The position numbers and the translations under genes are program-made. The notes under the pieces were generated by a model that had not been told where the DNA came from, did no database searches, and saw only the letters and a list, made by a program, of their open reading frames with translations. From the NCBI GenBank assembly GCA_963576735.1, contig OY755191.1:5547608-5611607 (forward strand): DNA of 64,000 bases. Reading direction: 5' to 3'. Every line of letters starts with the position of its first letter. The stretch's first letter is position 1. The stretch comes from Bedellia somnulentella (Eukaryota > Arthropoda > Insecta > Lepidoptera > Bedelliidae). This document shows positions 11,605-23,500 of the stretch, in pieces.

Positions 11605-11905
11605 ATACATATACTCACGGCTATAAATCCCTGGATGGGGAAGCCAGAGCTAAAGAATGAGAAATTTCTCAGCCACCTTTGGAAAGTTGAGTATACATAT
11701 ACTCACGCCATTAATACACATAAAAGTAGGCAGAGACTATCAATCGCCACTTTGTATGATCCTGACAAACCTCTCTAGTTTCGTTTACATCCCACAATCT
11801 TCTCATGCATGCTCTTTTATTCTTCTTACTTCAAACACCTGCCTTTTTGAGCACACTCTCTATTTGGTCCAAACGTGTCCTCCAAGGTTTTGTTAGAACA
11901 TTAAG
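11605..11905 (-). repeat. SINE-A fragment joined to an RTE LINE end
   Basis: 11605-11690 is a 3' SINE-A fragment. At 11692 a second CATATACTCACG tail starts the RTE 3' end (GGCAGAGACTATCAATCGCC; peptide remnants of the RGRP...KKA domain on the minus strand). Confidence 0.75.
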
Positions 11906-11939
11906 CAGCTGAAGCGGTAATATTTTTTGATTACTTACC

Positions 11940-12172
11940 AATAATCACACCCATTATTTCTAATGGGGTAGGCAGAGTCTATCGATCGCCACTTTGCACG
12001 ATCCTCACAAATCTCTATGTCGTCTTTCACATTCGTTATTCTTCTCATTCACGCTCTTTTATTCTTTTCATTTCGACTTTTAAATATATGTAGTTCTCTA
12101 TAGCTTAGATGTTAGAGAGGTTTGTCAGGATCGTACAAAGTGGCGATCGATAGTCACTGCCTACCCCAACTA
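11940..12172. repeat. Two RTE LINE 3' fragments, opposite orientation
   Basis: 11955-12080 is a minus-strand fragment starting GGGGTAGGCAGAGTCTATCG. 12110-12172 is a plus-strand fragment (AGAGAGGTTTGTCAGGATCG to CTGCCTACCCCAAC). Confidence 0.7.
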
Positions 12173-12443
12173 TATATAATATATGTATTTATAGTTCAAA
12201 GAAGAAACAGATATCTTTTTCGAAATATAGCATATATTATAAAAGTACAAACGTTATTTTATATTCATTCAATCACTTTAGAAAACAAAGTTAACTTGTC
12301 GTTACCCATCATTTCTGCTCTTTTGAACTACATTACCCATCATTTCTTCTCTTTTGAACTACATCTTACTCTTGGTATATCTCATCTTTTATTTCGATTC
12401 GCCATTTCAAAATTCATCACGGATGAGTTCAACTTGCACTTGC

Positions 12444-12533
12444 TAATTTGAATGTTTTTGTTTATGAAAACCTCATGTGGGGATTATTACTAATAAATAG
12501 AGGATAAATAAAAATTTTCTTTCCTTTATTTAT
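12444..12533 (-). mobile_element. SINE-C, 90-bp internally deleted copy
   Basis: Flanked by the exact 10-bp duplication TTGCACTTGC (12434-12443 and 12534-12543). Joins GTTTATGAAAACCTCATGTG directly to the TTTCTTTCCTTTATTTAT arm. Confidence 0.83.
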
Positions 12534-12837
12534 TTGCACTTGCAAATTTTTGTAAATACACACTGTATAACGACTTGCTTACTCAATCACGGTTATATTT
12601 ATACGGTTTATAATAATTCTCTTTTCTTTTCTCATTTAATATTGGGTTAAATAAATTGCGCAAACAAAATTAAAATTTCCCTTCTCTTTTTTCATATATT
12701 ACAGCATCACATGAAGATTTGTTCATATGCAATTGATGTTGGGAATAAAAATACATAGCTTTTACTTTATGCATCCCGTCCTTCCCTGAAATATAATATA
12801 TGTTATGACTTTTTCCTTACTATTCTTTTTTGTAAGG

Positions 12838-12895
12838 ATACATTGTTACATGACTAAGCGTAACTTACTCAGCCATGTGGGTTCCCTCAAAACGT
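12838..12895 (-). repeat. SINE-B internal fragment
   Basis: ACATTGTTACATGACTAAGC ... CAGCCATGTGGGTTCCCTCA matches the SINE-B body on the minus strand. Confidence 0.6.
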
Positions 12896-13154
12896 TTGCC
12901 TTCTGTGCTAGCAACTCTGATTAATAACTGCATCAGCGTCATAATTGTAGGGCTCATTTTTCTTTTCTATGTAGTCACTTTAGCTCATTTAAATGATAAA
13001 TCAAATAATAAAGTTTCTTAGCCTGACTCTACAAAAGTAAGTCATTACAGCACAGCCAAAGTTTAGAATCAAACCGTGACAAAAGTGAAGGTTTTGATGA
13101 ACCGAGGGCTATAACGACTAAATGCTCTCGCGCGTAATGCGAGTTTTTTCAACA

Positions 13155-13403
13155 TACATACATACATATACTCACGGCCATAAATCCCTAGAAGGGGTAG
13201 CCAGAGCTAAGGAATTGAAAATTCCTCAGCCACTTTTGAAAAATTGAGTGGGGAAAAGATGGTAAAGTAAAGGTTGTTGGTGATGGGTCTCCAACCGCAT
13301 CGCCCAAAAATCCCTTAAAAGCCCCAATACCGTTAGTCGCCTCTTACGTACACCCATCGGTAGAAACGGGGTAGTGCTATTCTAAGCCGACACTACACGG
13401 CAT
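13155..13403 (-). repeat. SINE-A with 11-bp target duplication
   Basis: Flanked by TTTTTTCAACA (13144-13154 and 13404-13414). Complete copy from (TACA)n to CACTACACGGCA. The duplication length is typical of target-primed retrotransposition. Confidence 0.9.
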
Positions 13404-13442
13404 TTTTTTCAACACACTTTTGTAAATCAATAATAACAAAAA

Positions 13443-13990
13443 ACCGGCCAAGTGCGAGCCTGCTCGCGCACTAGGGTTTCCGTCTATAATAGCAAAACAC
13501 ATTTATTGCTTAAAAATCACATTTATTGTAAGGGAGCACCCGTTTAATATTAACTTTATGGTTATTTGATTGTTTATTTTGAAAGGTATTAAACAAGTAA
13601 ATATTCTGTGAAAATTTGAAGCGTCTACTTGTTACGCGTTTTTAATATTGGACAAAAACATACAAAATAAACACGTTTATTGTATGAGGATCCCCTTAAT
13701 ATTTATATTTTTTTATTTTAATAGCGTCTACATCATTTGTAAAAGTTCATGGTCAACTATTACGATTTTTGAAATACAAAAGAAGTTGCTATTAAAATTC
13801 AAAATGAACAAATTTATTTGATCAATTAGCTGAAATATTTATTTTTATAGAAATATGCTTAAATTACAATTATTTATTTGCTACACATTTATATAATAAT
13901 TATGTGAATTTTAGTATACAACTTTTTTTGAATGGCAACGCAGTAGAATTACGTTCTAATAAATAAAAAGTTTTAGTTTTTTACTAAGCT
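13443..13990. repeat. Probable dispersed element (CCGGCCAAGTGCGAG type)
   Basis: Begins AACCGGCCAAGTGCGAGCCT with the hairpin GTGCGAG/CTCGCGCAC and GGGTTTCCGTCTATA. This opening recurs widely in lepidopteran genomes in my recollection. The rest is AT-rich with no ORF. Boundaries are not defined. Confidence 0.4.
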
Positions 13991-14010
13991 GCTTTACATG
14001 TCTAAACTTA

Positions 14011-14290
14011 CTAATAAATAAAGAATAAATAAAGGAAAGAAAAATTTCGACACCGGCGGGAATCGAACCCGCGACCTCGGGTATACGCCCCGACGCTCTG
14101 CCAACTGAGCCACCGTGTCAATTGGCTGCCAGTGCGAAATTCTTCTATCCTTTATTTCTTTTACACGTTTAAGTAGTGTTTGCGTTTCCTACCTCCGAAT
14201 TTTTATAATTATAATTTTTCTTTCCTTTATTTATTCTTTATTTATTAGTAATCCCCACATGAGGTTTTCATGAACAAAAAGATTTAAATT
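14011..14290 (-). mobile_element. SINE-C, 280-bp fold-back copy
   Basis: Flanked by the exact 13-bp duplication ATGTCTAAACTTA (13998-14010 and 14291-14303). Left arm 14009-14047 is the perfect reverse complement of 14212-14250. Between them lie the tRNA-like cloverleaf (14049-14119, minus strand) and the block GCCAGTGCGAAATTC to CTACCTCCGAA. The right end adds AATCCCCACATGAGG and CATGAACAAAAAGATTTAA. Confidence 0.88.
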
Positions 14291-14581
14291 ATGTCTAAAC
14301 TTAGTTGAATAAACAAAACTTATTACCAAATGCATCGTTTTTTTAAAGACTTATCAATAAAAAAGGTATAGAAATGATATACCACTACAATAGATACGAG
14401 AAAGGCGTTTGTTCGTCGAGTTAATTATGAATTATTCATACGCAGTCGTCCGTACAAGATCATAATATATGAATAATATATTAATTTGCACTTCAATTGC
14501 CGAGTTACTTGTGATTTGATTGGCAGTTAAAGCGCCACTTAATGTATTTTATTTGTAATTGTGAATCGAATTATCATTAAG

Positions 14582-14830
14582 CTGTGTAGTGTCGGCTTAG
14601 AATAACACTACCCTATTTCCACCCGTGGGTGATCGTAAGAGGCGACTATGGGTATAGGGACTTTTCAAGTGATTTTTGGGCGATGTGGTTGGAGACCCGT
14701 CACCAAAAATATTTATTATTTCTATCTTTTCCCCACTCAACTTCCAAAAGTGGCTGAGGAATTTCTCATTCCAAAGCTCTGGCTACCCCGTTTAGGGAAT
14801 TATAGCCGTGAGTATAGGTATGTATGTAAT
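14582..14830 (+). repeat. SINE-A
   Basis: GCTGTGTAGTGTCGGCTTAG to AGCCGTGAGTATAGGTATG. GTGGGTGATCGTAAGAGG subfamily. Confidence 0.87.
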
Positions 14831-15039
14831 GTATTACTAAGTTAAACAAAAGCTTTGCACCCCTTTGAGTATAATAAATCACACACTTATAGTTTTTGCA
14901 GAGACGAAGCACAAAAGATATTTTTTAATTAATCGTGCACTAAAAAGTACCATGTATTTTACACAATTAAACATATACTATTTCATTTATAATATAAGCA
15001 TATTATTTATCTTTAGAAAGAAAGTTCATACAACCGAGA

Positions 15040-15230
15040 TATCTCATAGGGTAGAACACAGCTTATCGTGCAAACGATGATGATTCAAATCCCAGGTCGG
15101 GCCTACACAAATTATTATTTCTAAAGAAGGCTAATTTATCATGGTTGTTAACGGTGAGGAAAAACACGAACAGGTGACAATGTCACGTTATTTTCAGAAG
15201 CCCCTTCGGAGATATACCGAAGGGGTTGGA
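15040..15230 (+). repeat. SINE-B, internally deleted
   Basis: Head TCATAGGGTAGAACACAGC with B box ATTCAAATCCC, then about 150 bases of the body are missing. The end forms an exact 9-bp hairpin CCCCTTCGG/CCGAAGGGG at about 15201-15226. Confidence 0.78.
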
Positions 15231-15728
15231 CTATATGGTATATAGTAGTAAAGGTATTGGTATATAGTGTACGTTCGAGTTCAATAATATTAATTAAATT
15301 ATGGCCGCCTCGATCATTAGACGACGGACCACCAAAAAACATAAAATTGCACCTACAGATTCACATGGCTTTTGTTCAGAAAACTACAGATTACCAATTA
15401 TACTTAATTTTGAAATAAATGATCATTACATGTTTTGATGTTGCTATGCTTTTTACATACATAAACATACTGATACCATAAGCTCCCATTTAGATAGGCT
15501 AATACTAGCGAATATCATTCTCATAGATTTAGTATATAGCATACTAATTATACGATTAGTCAATCTACAATACGATCCTGTCAAATCAATATTTTTAACA
15601 GGCTCTGTTATTTTTCACACTTTGCCTATCTGACTTTTTATCGTTATTTGGGAAATAATAAGGCTTTTACATAATAAACATAAACACCACTATTTGTGTA
15701 ATTCGAAAATCGCTTAATTTATTTATCA

Positions 15729-16042
15729 TTTTGAATATCTGGGTAGAGCTTTAAAATAAGTGATTCCTGAGCCACTTTTGGAACTCGTGTGGGGAAATGT
15801 TAAATAACATATATACAATACATACATATACATAAAGGGGTAGCCAGAGCTAAGGAATTAGAAATTCCTCAGCCACTTTCGGAAGGTGCATTGGGAATAG
15901 ATGGTGAAATAAAGGTTCTTGGTGATGGGTCCCCAACCGCATCGCCCAAAAATCCCTTAAAAGCCCCAATACCGTTAGTCGCCTTTTACGCACACCCACC
16001 GGAAGAAATGGGGTAGTGCTATTCTAAGCCGATACTACACAG
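15729..16042 (-). repeat. SINE-A copies (fragment plus near-complete)
   Basis: 15729-15795 is a fragment (GGGTAGAGCTTTAAAATAAG). 15834-16042 is a near-complete copy with CATACATATACATAAAGGGG at its tail end and CGATACTACACAGCA at its 5' end. Confidence 0.78.
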
Positions 16043-16402
16043 CAAAAAACTAAAGTTTGTTGATAATGGGTCTCCATCTCAAATTGCAGCGCCCTACAAA
16101 TATTTACTTCAATTCCCGATTCTCTGTTACGACAAGTAGTGGTAAGTAGTAGTATTATTCTAAGCTGAAATTACTCAGCAGATCTTTGGAGTTATGAGGG
16201 AAAATAGAATGATTTTATGATGACGAGCGAAATATATTATGCTTGAAATACATCACCATAACTTCATAATTTTTGAAAAACCTGTATACGCTTACGGCTA
16301 TAGTTTTTAAGAGGTTTGCCAAAGCTACTAGCAATTTGAAAACTTTCCAAAGTTTAGTAGGCAAGGGGTGTTATAATATAATAATTTTGATTATATTTTC
16401 GC

Positions 16403-16596
16403 TGAGTATTGGAACTTTTTTTAAGTGATTGCAGGGCGATGTGGTTAGAGATCCATCACCAACAACATTTATTTGTAATCTTTTCCCCTTTCAACTTCCA
16501 AAAGTGGCAGAGGAATCTAAAATCCCGAAGTTCTGGCTACCCCTTCCTGGGATTTATAGCCGTGAGTATATGTTTGTATGTATGTAATTTTGATGC
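16403..16596 (+). repeat. SINE-A, 5'-truncated
   Basis: Starts in TTTTTAAGTGATTGCAGGGC and ends TAGCCGTGAGTATATG plus a TATG tail. A heavily decayed minus-strand fragment lies just before it at 16285-16365. Confidence 0.75.
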
Positions 16597-17149
16597 ATCT
16601 TTGCCGAAGATTTGATGATGTCATCAAGAATTTTATTCCTAAACTTTTTATTTGCATATCATGAGAGTTACAGACCATTTTCTTTCAATATAATTAATTC
16701 CAGGATGTGTTCAAATAAAACGAATTTAAAATATTACTTACTTATATTTTGATTTGATTTATACACTTTGTCTATAAAATAATACTTTTTATATCTTATA
16801 TATACAAAAGAAAAACATTTGTATTTACACTTATTTATTCTAATTTAAATATCATATAAACTTTGGATTTATAATGCACCTTTTGGACGGAATCCATTTA
16901 CCAATAATATTAAATTATTAACTTCATATTACTTATAAAATATTAAATTACCACTTACATAATAGTTTTCTTAATCCAAATAGTAGTAAAACTAAATGCA
17001 CATCTGGTAGCAATTATTAAACATAATCAAGTTATCTAAAACTGCTTTTTGTGCGTTCTGAAGTATTGCAGATAATACATACCAATTATTATTTGTACGA
17101 GTTTGACATAAAGGCTGACAATTAATTGTAAACACTACGTCAGGAGGCC

Positions 17150-17275
17150 TAGCACGAGCATTATTTCATCGTCACGATATCCGTTAGAATAAGATGACAG
17201 TATACGATACCAAGCAAGTGCGAAAGAGATGGCTGTTTTATACCACGCGATATCTAGTTAAAAGGTCGCTCGTAC
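17150..17275. repeat. Short MITE-like repeat (copy 1)
   Basis: Bounded by CTAGCACGAGC and, inverted, GCTCGTACTAG. The interior (GATATCCGTTAGAATAAGAT, GACAGTATACGATACCAAGC) matches 58057-58195. It lies 300 bases downstream of the dys stop. Confidence 0.65.
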
Positions 17276-17497
17276 TAGCTATGCTGATCATCGAATAGTC
17301 TCGGAATTCAAATACATATTTAAAGGTAAAGCTCTTTAATTATGTGTCCTTATATTAACAAATTTGACATCATACTTTATAAGTCAAGAACTTTTCTGTA
17401 TTCTTATCTTATTTGAAATATTGTGTACCGTTTGTTTCTCAAATAAATAAAAAAATAAATATTGGGTAGGACTGACGCAAGTGTTTAAGAACAGATC

Positions 17498-17503
17498 TTT
17501 ATT
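17498..17503 (-). terminator. Candidate poly(A) signal of dys
   Basis: AATAAA on the minus strand, about 93 bases after the dys stop codon (TAA ending at 17596). It is the first canonical signal after the stop, so the 3' UTR would be short. Confidence 0.55.
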
Positions 17504-17595
17504 ATATAGATATTTAGAGTTCCTACCATCCTCTTCTCGTAACAAAATCTCATTTAAATATTGCACCTGATTAGAAATCAAATAAATCGTCAATA

Positions 17596-20500
17596 TTAAG
17601 TGACCATGGCTCTTTCAGTGGGTGGTAATGGTACAATGTTGTGGTAGAATCTTTGCGAGTAGTCCGGTGGCTTGATAGGAGACTCCGACCAAGGAGGGCT
17701 TGGGTTCCATCGGTCCATTCCATCTGTGCCTTCTAGACGCATTCGTTTTGCATTCGGAAAGTCCATAGTGCCTGGAGAATAACAAAGGTTCATTAATTAA
17801 TGTTAAAATTTGTTCATTTAGTTTCAAAGAGTGTTTAGCTCTTCTTACAATTATTGTTTAAATTGATCTATCCTTTCAAGGTATTCTTTTCAGCAAATCT
17901 TGACCCTTGAAATAATGTCATGATGAACCATTGATGAACACAATTCGGTATGCAAAGTTTTAATAAAGTGATGCTGATTATAAAACCATTTTGAGATATT
18001 ATAGTTATAAACAATATTTTCCTGAAATTATATCAATTAAAGCTAAGATGATTGTTATTTTATCAAAAAACTGTAACAGTGTTTGACCTTCAATGTTGTT
18101 TCAAAGACATACGGTTTTGCAGTTTATTAATAAAATATCGAAAATCATAGGTTTGTTTAGTATAATATCGTAATAATTTCATTTGTCATCACAAATTCGT
18201 GATATGTTTTGCAATCAGCAACATTTTTATAAAGCGTTTTGCATGTCGCTACGTGATTTTATCGATCGATGACGTCATTAAGTACAAAAGTAGAACAATC
18301 TTTAAAAAATCATAACTTTGCAATTACTCATTTTAAATGGAAAATATTCAATTAGTCTTTTATTTTCGTGTTTACTATCGAATAAAAATATTTAATAAAT
18401 ACCAAAAAAAAACTTTGCATACCGAATTAGATGAAATAAAATAATGAAGTATATATATCACAAAAAAAAGTTTTGAAACACTTATTTAATTTGTTTAAAC
18501 CTACCTTCTAAACTAAGACTAGTGGAAGCACACGGTTCCGTTTGTTGATAATTAACTAATCTCGGATATTGTTCGTAGTACTCTCTCTTTGTTGGTAGAT
18601 GTGACGGGTACATAAACATATTTCCGGTTACAACCATTTCTGGTGATTGCTGATAGTGATGAGGAGATCTGAAAAAAGACGATTTTTTTACCAATAACAT
18701 ACATACATATACTCACGGCTATAAATCCCTAGAAGGGGTAGCCAGAGCTAAGGAATTGGAAATACCTCAGCCACTTTTGGAAGTTGCGTGGGGAAAAGAT
18801 GGTAAAATAAAGGTTGTTTGTGATGTGTCTCCAACCGCGTCGCCCAAAAATCCCTTAAAAAGCCCCAATACCGTTAGTCGCCTCTTACGTACACCCGTCG
18901 GAAGAAATGGGGTAGTGCTATTCTAAGCCGACACTACACAGCAACAATTAACAATTACAATAGTAAGTAAAAATATTTATTAAAATATCAGTAGCCTTTT
19001 AGTTTGATAAAAAAACAGCGGGAATTACAAATGTCGATATAAAGAGGCTTAAAGACACTCTCCCATTAATAAACCAATATTTAGTGTGTAACCATATCGG
19101 TTGAATCGCAAGTCATTTTTTCTATACTTTATTGCCGTTAGAATATTAGTTTACAAACATTTTCAAGAGATCCTTAAGAATTTTAAGAGTGGGCTATACC
19201 TAGACATACTGAGCAGTAATTCACATAAGCTGCTGTTAGTATTGACCTTCAAGTATTCTTCACAAAAACTAAAAGTTTTTCTTACCTTTCTTCACTAATA
19301 CTAGACTGCGGGGAATGAGTCGAATAATCTACGGGCCCTCTTTCGCTAAATACTCTATCACAGTTTAAATAACTCTCATCCATCTTCGGGATATAAGGAG
19401 CAGGAACTTGGTATCCCGAGTATTCTGCATCTGGAACGGTTTCCAAATAAGGGAACGGTTCCTGATACGAGTCTGGGCAGAGGTTATCTCTTCTGAAGAA
19501 CTTTTGGCAGCGAGGATCGAGCATGCCACAGGGCTGGTTTTGGTATCCATAGTATTGATATAGCCAGGAATTTGCTAACATTATCGATGCTTCGTCTTCA
19601 CTGCAAAAGATAATTTGGTATTAGTGATGCAAAAAAAAATGTGGAGATAGCAAAGGACATATCTAGTGGAAAGTGAGACCTGTAACGTGAAAGTATTTTT
19701 GTATATTAGATTTATGCATAAATATTCTGTTATTAATATTTATTGATAATGGCCGTTACTTATTGAATTATTGATTAAACGAAAACGTTTATATTGTAGT
19801 TGAATTTAATTTATATGTGTAGTAGTATCTTTCAATAGTATTTCATATCAAAAGTCGTTATAATGTATTCTATATTGGGCTTTCGTGGGGATGTTTTAAA
19901 ACTTTATATATTCTCCAGTAACCAATCTATAAGCCTTATAAGATTTTCTTAATCAACCTCCAACTTACCTAAGAACCTGATTAGTAGCCACAATAAGTTG
20001 TCTCGGGGTATCCGCGGCGTCTTTCATCTGCAGAACCACGTGCACCCAGATGAACTCGCCGCACCGCCGCTGCAGCTTGGCCAGTAGGATGCAGCATTTG
20101 TCTTGCTCGGATTGAGTTACTGGAAGTGTAGATTTGGGGTTAAAGAGAGTATTGAATTGGGGAATATACTTTACCAGGATTTAGTTTAACTTACATACAT
20201 ATACATACATACATATACTCACGGCTATAAATCCCTAAAAGGGGTAGCCAGAGCTGAGAAATAATAAATTCCTCAGCCACTTTTGGAAGTTGAGTGGGGA
20301 AAAGATGGTAGTACAAAGGTTGTTAGTGATGGGTCTCCAACCGCATCGCCCAAAAATCCCTTAAAAAGCCCCAAGTCCGTTAGTCGCGTCTTACGTACAC
20401 CCACCGGAAGAAATGGGGTAGTGCTATTCTAAGCCGACAATACACAGACTAACACACACAGTTTAACTTACATTAATAAAAAGGTACAGATATCACAGAC

Positions 20501-23500
20501 GTTATGAAATTAAAGTAATTCGTTTCTCAGACAATAACAGATATTTTTAAGTAAGTATCTATATGACGAAATATACTAATACTAATTAATATTTTTGTAC
20601 TTTGTAGTTTTATAAGATTTACTTACTTAATCTATGTTTGGTTTGAGCTTCTCTTAAACTATCCCAGTGTAGTAATTGGTACCATGATACATCCGCTAAT
20701 TCTGATTTCTTCCAACCTAAGTAATGTTCTCCACTGTAAAAAAACAACATCGTTAATACAAAAATATTGTGTAAAACATTCGATTTGTTTGCCTATTGAT
20801 TTTATAGAGATGTTTATATATGTTAATATGCTTTTCTGTAACAAAATGATTTATAGTGTACACTCGCGCGTCTCCGGCATGAATACTACTATCTAGGTGT
20901 AGCCACATAGGTATGTCGAATGTCTTACTTAGCATCGACGTGTATGATCTTCATGTCGGGCGCGTGCACGGTGGTGAACACGTTGGTCGCGCCGTGCACG
21001 ACGCACTCGCGCGTCTCGGGCATGGCGAGCGGCGTGCACTGCGCGACCAGCACGGGCTCGTTGCGGCTGCACAGCGGCAGGTACGACACGTAGTGCCCGC
21101 GCACTAATACTACCTAGGGAACATTGTGATTATTAGCGATCAGTTTTAGGTTATGTGGTTCTAATTAAAACAACTATTGATTTTCGGATATTTTAATCGT
21201 GTGTTATTTTATTACATTGATTTTAAAGCCCGACGTTTCTCGTCTCGTTTATAATGTGCAATCGTGAAAATCTTAGTAAATACTTTGTGGTTCTAACTGA
21301 GAATATTTGATAATTACGTAAGATTCCTTATAATATATTTACTAGTTAGCTTAATTTCTAATAGACACTTTTGCATAGACACTTATGAAAATAACACAAG
21401 GGAACAAAATTTAACTTTTTTTGTTGCATGAAATTTTATACCTATTGTTCATTAATTTGAGGTCGCTGATTTAAAATCTACTTTCAATTTTTCTCTGACA
21501 GCTTTTGGTTTTGATATACAGCGGTCACACGTATTTCTTTACTTGTAACACTTTAAATACAATCAATCACTAAAAAGATACTTTTTTAACAATGTCAAAA
21601 ACGAGAAATAATTGTTAAAACGATCCTAACTGTTTTTGTAACATCTGTGGTGAATATACATCTAAATATTGTAGACTAAGTATGTCGGAGGTCATAAAAC
21701 AAGGATATTTCAATTACTTTGGATTGGTGACACGTACTGGATCCCTCATTTGGTTTGTAAAACATGTGTGGAGTCTTTGAGATTATGGGCAAATAAGAAA
21801 AGACCCCATTTTATATGTATAAAAAAACAACAAATCATGCAATGCTGTGGCGGAAACCTACCAATCATCAAGATGATTGTTATTTTTGTTTGGTTAAAAT
21901 AAACAAAAAAACCGTTCGAAATGCTGGTACCCTAACTTTTTATCTATTACCCGGCCCGACCGAATATTTTAAGAGTAATGTTTGCTAATTTTTTTTTTAT
22001 TCGCGTTTTTTTTGTAACCTAAAAATTAAAGCTGATACAAACAATCTGACTTCAAATCTGAAATCAGCACCCCAAAAATGTATAATACTGGACAAAATGT
22101 TTCATGCAACAAAAATGCTGTCCTCTTGTGTAATTAATTTTATATCATTTAAGAATTTGTGAGTTCTTATTTAACTTATAAATAAAGAATAAATAAAGGA
22201 AATAATAATCCCCACATAAGGTTTTCATGAACAAAAAGATTTAACTTACTTTTTGGTCTCCAAATCTCATTTGTCTTCTAGCGTTTCTCGCTACATTCAT
22301 TCTGCAAAAGAAATGTACATCCTTTGGTGTATTATCAGTTTCACTAGTGCTGCCTTTGTTTAATTCCATTTGTACTGTTTGGTGATCTTGTCTGTCGATA
22401 ATGTCATAAACACTATCGCCATGGATAAGAAGATCCTCCTGAAATAAATTTTTAATTAATAATATTTCAATTTTATGCTAACTATATGGCAGTAGCTTTA
22501 TGGCAAATTTTAAACTACAGACTTGGTGGCACCAATTTTCCTAAATATTTTAGATTCTAACTAGCGTGAGTGGAAACTGTGAAAAAGTATTAATTCTCTA
22601 CTAGAAAATAATTGCTATAAATGAAATACATAGGTAACATAAAAAACCGAGTAACAACTAACTTTGTAACAATAAACAATAAAGCATGGATAAATTTCAA
22701 CTGTTCAATTATATTATTAAATCTTAAATTATTTATGATGTTTTAACGGTGGTTCTTTGCAATTGCAATGGCTTAAGCATACTTTATAAAGGTACAGACT
22801 GCCAGAAAAGCTAACAGTGATTTGATAACAATATTGTGTAACTCACCATTGAATGTCCTAAGTATTCAGCAGCATTTTCAGAAATATACAACAGTTTTCC
22901 ATTCTGCGTCATCATAATCATAAACCCGTTCATAGCCTGCGAAAACATAAAACTATAGTTTATGCCAACATTAACACTTAATGTGTAAAAGAAACCGATA
23001 AAGATATTAACAAACCTTAGAAAAACCGATATTCGGTGTTGGCGTCGTCTCTTGGAACTGATAACTCAACTCGTGACTTTTAAACACTAAAAGAGAAAAA
23101 AAAAACAAAGTTATGAGTGAAATAATAGCAAAATAAGATAAGATAGTGAGGTAAATGCATGTTAAACGTCTTAATACGAGACCTTTCGTGACTCGGGGTG
23201 AGCTGACAAAAAGTAGATGATTCGGAACTTAAGATTTTCGATAAAGTGTACGTGATGAGATGGTTCTCTCGAAGTAATGTAGAGCATGGGAATTCTTGGG
23301 TGACATGATATCATTTGCGTTTAATGTTGTACATAAGCTATTAGAAGTAATCCACTTAAAATGAAATATTTTCTAAATATTAAGAAATCATCCTCAGTCA
23401 TCCACCTTTATCTTTGAATATGAAATCACGAAAAAACAAAAGAGTGGCATTGCTAGTGTTGCTAATATCAACGTAAAATCTCTATGTTCAGTAACATAAT

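Noticed and set aside
14049..14119. Cloverleaf-like sequence that resembles a tRNA gene (also at 9164-9234, 42554-42628, 50410-50480)
   Set aside because: All copies sit inside SINE-C repeats, the anticodon loop GCGTATA lacks U33, and acceptor stems are imperfect. Treated as retroposon sequence.
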